From: Flavipsychrobacter sp.
GTDB taxonomy: Bacteria > Bacteroidota > Bacteroidia > Chitinophagales > Chitinophagaceae
DNA length: 19,160 bases
Reading direction: 5' to 3'
Assembly: GCA_021156265.1 (NCBI GenBank)
Contig: JAJNBR010000020.1
Location: forward strand, 1 to 19,160
The position numbers and the translations under genes are program-made. Of the stretch, positions 14,303-19,160 are shown in pieces. How positions within the stretch are numbered: position 1 is the first letter of the stretch; the number at the start of each line of letters is the position of its first letter. The notes beneath the pieces were generated by a model. It was given only the letters and a program-made list of their open reading frames with translations. It was not told the origin of the DNA and did not search any database.

Positions 14303-14979
14303 GTATTGATGTCAAGAAAATAGAAGCCTGATCGCAGTTCACCTTCGCCATACTCCCGGTAAACCGTATCCCCTTTTTGTATAGCTATAGCATTGCTGAA
14401 GAATGGGGCGTTATATACAAAGGTGTGAAACTCGCCATTTTCTCCGCACGGATCTACATTCGTCGGTAAGTCTGCAAGAAGCTGCCGGTCAATTTTCCGG
14501 CCGAGAAAAGATTCATCAAGAAATTTGGCGTTCACACAAATGATCATCGCTTCTATTCCTGCATCTTCAACTTCGCCGACCATCGCTCTCGTGTCTTTTT
14601 GCCATAGTGGAAACAAAGCCTGCATACCTATCGTTGCAAGTTGAGATTCTCTATAGGCCCGCAGATTCTCCAGAAAAATATCTCCAAATGCTGAAATGGC
14701 AATACCCTCGTTCTGCAATTCCTGAAGCGCATCCTGCATGGTAGTCTTATATGTTTCATCGTCGGCTGCCGCAGGCAGGTGTATCTTCTTAACCTGAATA
14801 TTCATCCGCTCAGCCTGCGCATCGAGGAGTCGCTCGCGCACCCCATGCATCACTACTCTGCCGTGCTCTTCGTTTACCGTCGTAAGAAGTTTAACGACAT
14901 CATACTCCCTGCTTTGCAGCAAATGGTGATAAGCAAGCGCCGCATCTTTGCCCGAGCTCCAGTTTAATACTACGTCCAT
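14299..14979 (-). CDS. DPH6-like PP-loop ATPase (diphthine-ammonia ligase family)
   Basis: A 226-residue cytosolic protein of the adenine nucleotide alpha-hydrolase/PP-loop superfamily, DPH6 (ATP_bind_4) branch. The ATP pyrophosphate loop SSGKD is at residues 8-12. Other family marks are the AFGDIFLENLRAYRE segment (about 96-110) and the late motif NVDPCGENGEFH (174-185). Eukaryotic and archaeal DPH6 amidates diphthine on elongation factor 2, but bacteria have no diphthamide, so the substrate here is unknown; an ATP-dependent amidation or adenylation of some other molecule is inferred. It stands alone, convergent with the unknown exported protein and divergent from the NADH dehydrogenase gene. 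Confidence 0.9.
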   Translation of the reverse strand: MDVVLNWSSGKDAALAYHHLLQSREYDVVKLLTTVNEEHGRVVMHGVRERLLDAQAERMNIQVKKIHLPAAADDETYKTTMQDALQELQNEGIAISAFGDIFLENLRAYRESQLATIGMQALFPLWQKDTRAMVGEVEDAGIEAMIICVNAKFLDESFLGRKIDRQLLADLPTNVDPCGENGEFHTFVYNAPFFSNAIAIQKGDTVYREYGEGELRSGFYFLDINT

Positions 14980-15083
14980 AAGGTGCTAAAATACGCAGCT
15001 GGCTCGAGATCCACCCTTTAAATGGTAAAGCCAGTACCTGTGCATGGCATAGCTTTTTAACACACTCTCATAATTTCTGTCTA

Positions 15084-15115
15084 TTTGATTAACAATTCAG
15101 ACACAGGTAGCTTTG
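15084..15115 (+). promoter_or_regulatory. Promoter of the NADH dehydrogenase gene
   Basis: TTTG at 15084-15087 and TAGCTTTG at 15108-15115 match both Bacteroidota sigma-factor boxes exactly (TTTG and TAnnTTTG) with a 20-base spacer, the expected distance. Transcription should start near 15121, about 14 bases before the ATG, so the leader is very short. Confidence 0.75.
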
Positions 15116-15134
15116 TATTATTAAAAACAGCATT

Positions 15135-16427
15135 ATGGCAAAAAAACGCGTGGTGATTTTGGGAGCAGGCTTTGCTGGCCTGCAATTGGCGCGAAACATA
15201 AAAGACAGTGAGTATGATATTACCTTGATAGACCAGTATAACTTTCACCAGTTTCAACCTTTATTCTACCAGGTAGCTACGGCGCGTCTCGAGCCTAGTT
15301 CCATATCATTCCCGTTACGAAAGATATTCCAGCGCAAAAGAAACGTACATGTGCGCGTCGCCAAGGTGACGAACATAGATGCGGCTAACAATGTGGTGGA
15401 AACCGATGAGTGCAATTTCCCTTATGACTATTTAGTGGTTGCCACCGGGTGTACCACTAATTTTTTCGGCAATAAAAACCTGGAGCAGCACTCTTACCCT
15501 ATGAAATCTACAGCGGAAGCCGTAACGCTTCGCAATCGCATACTGTTGAATTTCGAGGATGCGCTGCACTGCAGCGCTGACGACTATGAAGGCATCATGA
15601 ATATTGTGATAGCAGGCGGCGGACCTACAGGTGTTGAAATGGCTGGTTCATTGGCAGAAATGAAAAAATACGTTTTGCCAAGAGACTACCCTGATATGGA
15701 TTTTTCAAGACTGCAAATACACCTCGTAGAGGGAGGTTCCGCGACACTGGCTGCTATGAGCAAAGAATCGCAGCAGAAATCACAGGAATACCTTGAACGT
15801 ATGGGTGTGCAGGTATGGACCAACGCCTTAGTTCAGGACTATGACGGACGGACAATAACAATGAAAGATGGCAAGACCATCCGAACCAACAACCTGATAT
15901 GGGCGGCAGGCGTAACCGGCAATGTACCGGCAGGCATACCTAAAGAAGTACTCGTGAAAGGCAACCGTATAAAGGTCGACGAATACAATAGAGTTGAAAC
16001 TTATCCAAACATATTCGCACTGGGCGATATAGCCTACATGGAAAGCAAGGACTGGCCAAAGGGTCACCCCCAACTGGCAAATGTAGCCATCAACCAGGCA
16101 AAACACCTGGCAAAGAATATGAAAAGAATGCTGAGCGGTACAGAACTGGTGAAGTTCACCTATAAAAACCCGGGCACTATGGCTACGGTGGGTAAACGAA
16201 AAGCTGTGGTAGACCTGCCATCGTTCAGTTTCCAGGGGTTCTTCGCATGGACGGTATGGATGTTCCTGCACCTGATGCTGATATTGAGCGTAAAGAACAA
16301 GCTCATCATCTTCATCAACTGGGCTATCAGCTACTTTACCAATGACACCACCTTGCGACTGATATTGCTGCCCACACGTAAGCAAATTGAGCTGGCCCAG
16401 GAGCACCACCAGCTAGTGGATAACTGA
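15135..16427 (+). CDS. ndh: Type II NADH:quinone oxidoreductase (NDH-2)
   Basis: Single-subunit, non-proton-pumping NADH dehydrogenase that passes electrons from NADH through FAD to the quinone pool at the inner membrane. It has 430 residues, normal length. The FAD dinucleotide motif GAGFAG is at 10-15 and the NADH-binding GGGPTGVEMAG at 161-171. IFALGD (293-298) contacts FAD. QPLFYQVATA (41-50) is typical of NDH-2 near the isoalloxazine site, and HPQLANVAINQAKHLAKN corresponds to the quinone-site AxxAxQQ region. The C-terminus (FFAWTVWMFLHLMLIL and a second amphipathic/hydrophobic stretch) would anchor the protein to the membrane. Sulfide:quinone reductase is unlikely because its catalytic Cys pattern is absent. 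Confidence 0.94.
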   Translation: MAKKRVVILGAGFAGLQLARNIKDSEYDITLIDQYNFHQFQPLFYQVATARLEPSSISFPLRKIFQRKRNVHVRVAKVTNIDAANNVVETDECNFPYDYLVVATGCTTNFFGNKNLEQHSYPMKSTAEAVTLRNRILLNFEDALHCSADDYEGIMNIVIAGGGPTGVEMAGSLAEMKKYVLPRDYPDMDFSRLQIHLVEGGSATLAAMSKESQQKSQEYLERMGVQVWTNALVQDYDGRTITMKDGKTIRTNNLIWAAGVTGNVPAGIPKEVLVKGNRIKVDEYNRVETYPNIFALGDIAYMESKDWPKGHPQLANVAINQAKHLAKNMKRMLSGTELVKFTYKNPGTMATVGKRKAVVDLPSFSFQGFFAWTVWMFLHLMLILSVKNKLIIFINWAISYFTNDTTLRLILLPTRKQIELAQEHHQLVDN

Positions 16428-16441
16428 GGCAACCGGCAATA

Positions 16442-17149
16442 TTATGCAGCCAGCTGGCGCACCAGCATACGCTTAGCGATCGGCAGCAGCGTCTCATCCA
16501 ACGGCACATTCAGCGCCGACTCTATGCAGTACACAGCCGGGTTGGGCAGTGTACGAATGGCACGAATGATATCGCGCTTGATGTGCTCGTAGGTATTGGC
16601 TATGTTCTTTTCAAACCGGTCGACATAGCTCATCTTCACTCCCTTGTAGCGTGCGTCTTTATGCTCGAACAACGTGACCGTATAGGAATAGGCACGAACC
16701 TCGGAGTAATTACCGAATCGCAACAGCATATAGCCCTCATTCTTGTACAAGGGTAATATCCCCACCGGTTCAATGCGCAACTGTTTTTCGATGATCTCGT
16801 ATATCTCGGCGCCATTGTCTATGGTAGACTTCATTTCAGCGAGGGCGTAACCGGTAATACGTTCCAACTCCTGCATCAGCTCGTCATCTTCCAACATCCT
16901 GCTGTATACCAGTTCAAGTTGCTGCATGTTAATAGCATCCAGTTGCTTCGGGAAATTGTCCTGTAGCAGCTTTTTATTGTCGCGGAAAGAAACAAGATTA
17001 TTATAGTGAAAAATAATATCGGAAAGCTGCGGGTAGAGCCGGGTTTGATTGAAGTGTTTGTTCACTTCCTGCAGGTAGGCAAGCAGCCGATACTTTTGTA
17101 ATTCAAAGTCAACGTATCCTTCTAAAAACCATGTTTCGCTCAACACCAT
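16442..17149 (-). CDS. Conserved-looking protein of unknown function
   Basis: A 235-residue soluble protein that I do not recognise. It opens with MVLSETWFLEGYVDFELQKYRLLAYLQEV and is largely alpha-helical and charged in the first 120 residues (HYNNLVSFRDNKKLLQDNFP; LVYSRMLEDDELMQELERI), followed by a mixed domain with LRIEPVGILPLYKNEGYMLLR, a strand-rich VRAYSYTVTLFEH and the C-terminal PAVYCIESALNVPLDETLLPIAKRML. There is no signal peptide or membrane segment. The frame is open upstream to 17305, but that extension would overlap the glycosylase gene and has no family-like sequence, so ATG 17149 is chosen. It lies 97 bases downstream of the glycosylase gene on the same strand and is convergent with ndh 14 bases away, with no hairpin between them. 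Confidence 0.8.
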   Translation of the reverse strand: MVLSETWFLEGYVDFELQKYRLLAYLQEVNKHFNQTRLYPQLSDIIFHYNNLVSFRDNKKLLQDNFPKQLDAINMQQLELVYSRMLEDDELMQELERITGYALAEMKSTIDNGAEIYEIIEKQLRIEPVGILPLYKNEGYMLLRFGNYSEVRAYSYTVTLFEHKDARYKGVKMSYVDRFEKNIANTYEHIKRDIIRAIRTLPNPAVYCIESALNVPLDETLLPIAKRMLVRQLAA

Positions 17150-17246
17150 AACCTGAATATTTGCTATACCTAATTTACTAAAAGCAAAACAAATGCCACA
17201 AACAGCTGTTGATAACCTGTGCATTAACAAAAGCCTGTTAAAATAA

Positions 17247-17981
17247 CTAAGTATACAGCACCTGGCAATTATCACAAAAAAACGTGCGGCGCTGCGTTTT
17301 GCCAAGGTATTGCTTGGTCAGCGGAATGACACAACGGGAGCAAATAGTCTTTGTGTGAGCCAGCCAGTGCTTGCGCAAAACATAGGCCTTCTTCCACTCC
17401 ATAAAATCGAAGCTGTACTCACGCACTTCACGGATCAGTGCATTTAGCTGTTTAGCTGGCAATGCTCCTACCCTGCTGAGCGGATGAACCCCGATCCTGT
17501 ACAGCACTTCATTCTTAATAATATTGCCTGACCCTGAAAAGATGTTCTGATCCAGCAAAGCGTCGCAGGCCAGCATATCGGGATGCTGTTTCAATTTCTT
17601 TTTCGCCTTGGCGGGATCCCACTCATCAGACATAACATCCGCGCTCCAATCATACACCTCATCGAGATCTTCTTCGATAAAACGAATAGCTGATGAATAG
17701 AAATTCAACACCCCATTTTTGAAATGCAGGCTTAAACGCGGAGGAGCGCCTTCCTTATTTTCATTTATCCGGTAACTCCCCCACAGCATAAAGTGAACCC
17801 TGACTGTAAATGCCTTAAAGCATATAAGAAAATGCTTTCCCCAGCTTTTAAAGTCTACCACCGTCTGGTTCTTTAGTTGTCCTATATCTAACCGGCTGTT
17901 CCCACCAACCTCCTGTACCTTTTTGCCTTTAAAGGCTTGTACTTCTTCTTTAAGGATCACTATACTCGGGCCCTCCGGCAT
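17247..17981 (-). CDS. Fpg/Nei-family DNA glycosylase (endonuclease VIII-like)
   Basis: Bifunctional DNA glycosylase/AP lyase of base-excision repair that removes oxidised bases. It has 244 residues. The N-terminal MPEGP gives the catalytic Pro2 and Glu3. A conserved Lys lies in KSWGKHFL (about residue 50). The helix-two-turn-helix segment LLDQNIFSGSGNIIKNEVLYRIGVHP (about 142-167) is typical. A C-terminal zinc finger has Cys214, Cys217, Cys236 and Cys239, with the DNA-binding Arg232 in QRRTFFC. The sequence is slightly short for the family (about 260-290), with a reduced N-terminal beta domain; it fits the Nei-like branch better than MutM, but the exact substrate cannot be set. Possibly transcribed with the unknown gene at 16442-17149. 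Confidence 0.9.
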   Translation of the reverse strand: MPEGPSIVILKEEVQAFKGKKVQEVGGNSRLDIGQLKNQTVVDFKSWGKHFLICFKAFTVRVHFMLWGSYRINENKEGAPPRLSLHFKNGVLNFYSSAIRFIEEDLDEVYDWSADVMSDEWDPAKAKKKLKQHPDMLACDALLDQNIFSGSGNIIKNEVLYRIGVHPLSRVGALPAKQLNALIREVREYSFDFMEWKKAYVLRKHWLAHTKTICSRCVIPLTKQYLGKTQRRTFFCDNCQVLYT

Positions 17982-18067
17982 ACACGGCTTTTGGAGAAAG
18001 AGATAAAATACTGTTCCATGGGCGGTACCATCGATTCTTAGAGTAGCATACTAATGTTTTTTATTAG

Positions 18068-18091
18068 ACGTTCACAAACGTTGATTTAACG
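18068..18091. promoter_or_regulatory. Overlapping inverted repeats upstream of the HTH gene
   Basis: ACGTT-CACA-AACGT (18068-18081) overlaps CGTT-GATTT-AACG (18079-18091), so three AACG/CGTT half-sites sit in alternating orientation 41-64 bases before the HTH gene. This could be an operator for that protein. It is short, and chance is possible. Confidence 0.35.
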
Positions 18092-18131
18092 ATTGACTTC
18101 ATTATTTAATTAATTTATTTAAAACCATTCT

Positions 18132-18413
18132 ATGCATAACCCCAAGAGAATATCTCCAAGGACGGAGGATGAGTTAGAAGATCTAATTCAAAAACTAACA
18201 GACATACTAGCAAAAAAACAGAAACCACCTGAGCAGCAAATATTAGGTGATGAAGAAAGATTAAGCGTCCTTAAATGTTCTAAACGCACCTTGGCAACTT
18301 ACAGAGATGAAGGCCTCTTACTATATTCCAAAATCAGAGGCAAAATCTATTATAAACTGTCCGATGTCCTGGATATGCTTGATCGACATAAAGAGCAGCC
18401 GCCTCAAAGTTGA
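18132..18413 (+). CDS. Small helix-turn-helix DNA-binding protein (MerR/excisionase-like HTH_17 type)
   Basis: A 93-residue cytosolic protein. Residues 1-40 form a charged helical N-terminus (EDELEDLIQKLTDILAKKQKPP). Residues 42-88 form a winged-HTH of the kind common in Bacteroidota mobile elements and excisionase-like regulators: ERLSVLKCSKRTLATYRDEG, then the wing IRGKIYYKLSDVLDMLDRH. It probably binds DNA as a regulator or accessory factor; no integrase or relaxase is near enough to call an element. The gene is more AT-rich than the genes to its left, follows an AT-rich leader with inverted repeats, and lies 102 bases before the membrane-anchored unknown gene on the same strand. Confidence 0.82.
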   Translation: MHNPKRISPRTEDELEDLIQKLTDILAKKQKPPEQQILGDEERLSVLKCSKRTLATYRDEGLLLYSKIRGKIYYKLSDVLDMLDRHKEQPPQS

Positions 18414-18515
18414 AAATTTGGCGAAAAGTCATTTTCCCGAATAAATTGTCCAATCTTAGTAAACTATTAAGGCTCTCTGGAACAATCTTTTCCTAACAAG
18501 CTATGGGCTTGATTT

Positions 18516-19103
18516 ATGAAACGGATTGTAATAATACTGAGTAGTTTAGCATTGATAGGGCTTGCAATTGCAATTACGGGCCTGATATCAGGGAGCAGCC
18601 GTTCGAACGGCGCTTATAAGTTTTATTACTACCCGAAATTGAACGCCTATTATGATCTCGACTACAATTATTTTTTCTACACTCTTGACGGTGGTAAAAC
18701 GTGGCGAAAGAAACCAGCAATAGACGACGATCACGTAAGCGAGTTGAAGGAGTATATCGTACTTACAGAGAATGAAAAAGAAATATGGAAGTACAACGAG
18801 CTTCATAGAAAAAAGTACGAAGGCGTCGTTTATGATTTTACACAGCGAAAGGATGAGATAAAGCGCGAGCGATCTCGTAACACTCCGACTCCTAAAAAGG
18901 CTATCCGCCGCAAAGAAAAGATAAATATTGCTAATCCTGAACAGAATCGTGTTGAAGCTTCAACATCAGTGGAAACATTAAAAGTAGAAGATCAGGATAT
19001 ACGATTCGAAGACGAACAAGTGAAGGTGAAAGGCGAAGACGTAGAAGATTACATTGAAAGAAAAGCTGTAGAGGAGCTATTGGAACAGATTGAGCAGCGT
19101 TAA
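18516..19103 (+). CDS. Membrane-anchored protein of unknown function with acidic C-terminus
   Basis: A 195-residue protein that I do not recognise. Residues 4-25 form a single hydrophobic segment without a lipobox or obvious cleavage site, so it is probably an N-terminal membrane anchor. Residues 34-58 are very rich in tyrosine (FYYYPKLNAYYDLDYNYFFY) and lead into TLDGGKTWRKKP, which resembles one BNR/Asp-box turn. Residues 108-136 form a basic linker (KDEIKRERSRN; KKAIRRKEK). Residues 147-195 are acidic and probably helical (VEDQDIRFEDEQVKVKGEDVEDYIERK). A small inverted repeat (CAAGC 18497-18501, GCTTG 18507-18511) ends four bases before the ATG. The gene is AT-rich like its neighbour. The remaining 57 bases of the window hold nothing recognisable. 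Confidence 0.75.
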   Translation: MKRIVIILSSLALIGLAIAITGLISGSSRSNGAYKFYYYPKLNAYYDLDYNYFFYTLDGGKTWRKKPAIDDDHVSELKEYIVLTENEKEIWKYNELHRKKYEGVVYDFTQRKDEIKRERSRNTPTPKKAIRRKEKINIANPEQNRVEASTSVETLKVEDQDIRFEDEQVKVKGEDVEDYIERKAVEELLEQIEQR

Positions 19104-19160
19104 CTTAACGGAAGGAATAAGAAGCAGAAATGAGACTAAGGCTCTTCGCTGTTTAGCTCA

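Noticed and set aside
15828..16409. Minus-strand open frame of 193 codons opposite ndh
   Set aside because: Antisense to the conserved NDH-2 coding region, with no protein-like character.
17150..17305. N-terminal extension of the unknown protein at 16442-17149
   Set aside because: The extra 52 codons overlap the Fpg/Nei gene and contain unrelated Cys/Arg-rich sequence; ATG 17149 gives a sensible start.
1..19160. CRISPR array, tRNA, rRNA, insertion sequence or prophage genes
   Set aside because: No direct-repeat/spacer pattern, cloverleaf, rRNA segment, transposase or phage structural gene was recognised by eye.

Overview
The window looks like chromosomal DNA from a Bacteroidota bacterium, most plausibly close to the Chitinophagaceae. 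The supporting signs are: a secreted C10 peptidase ending in a type IX secretion (Por) sorting domain; promoter boxes of the Bacteroidota form TTTG-N20-TAnnTTTG (best at 15084-15115); almost no Shine-Dalgarno sequences; and the gene mix. There is no integrase, transposase, CRISPR array, rRNA or tRNA that I can recognise. Most of the window is ordinary core genome.

Layout. (1) 1-3168, minus strand: a very tight operon-like run, ribD (riboflavin) -> EamA/DMT transporter -> YigZ/IMPACT-family protein -> queG (queuosine; cut by the window edge and starting with TTG). (2) 3188-4066: prmC, divergent from ribD with only 19 bases between them, closed by a two-way terminator. (3) 4117-6362: a large Met/Asn/Trp-rich protein with a PhaE-like C-terminus (minus), divergent from a MaoC/PhaJ-type enoyl-CoA hydratase (plus); together they suggest polyhydroxyalkanoate (PHA) metabolism. 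(4) 6471-8779: secreted C10 cysteine peptidase, translationally coupled (ATGA) to a small lipoprotein. (5) 8808-11509, minus: polytopic GT-C-like membrane protein downstream of class II fumarase fumC. (6) 11590-14256, plus: a di-heme cytochrome c peroxidase whose first heme motif is interrupted by an in-frame TGA, then an unrecognised exported protein. (7) 14299-17981: a DPH6-like PP-loop ATPase (minus), type II NADH dehydrogenase (plus) with the clearest promoter of the window, a conserved-looking unknown protein (minus), and an Fpg/Nei DNA glycosylase (minus). (8) 18000-19160: a more AT-rich stretch with a small helix-turn-helix protein and an unknown membrane-anchored protein.

The observation most worth checking is the TGA at 11746-11748. 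It sits exactly where the second cysteine codon of the first CxxCH heme motif should be, in a reading frame otherwise intact from 11590 to 12531. The cautious explanation is a recent nonsense mutation or a base-call error. Recoding as selenocysteine or readthrough is possible, but no convincing SECIS hairpin is visible. No clearly novel multi-gene system was found; the second-best leads are the peptidase-lipoprotein pair and the PhaE-like/hydratase pair.
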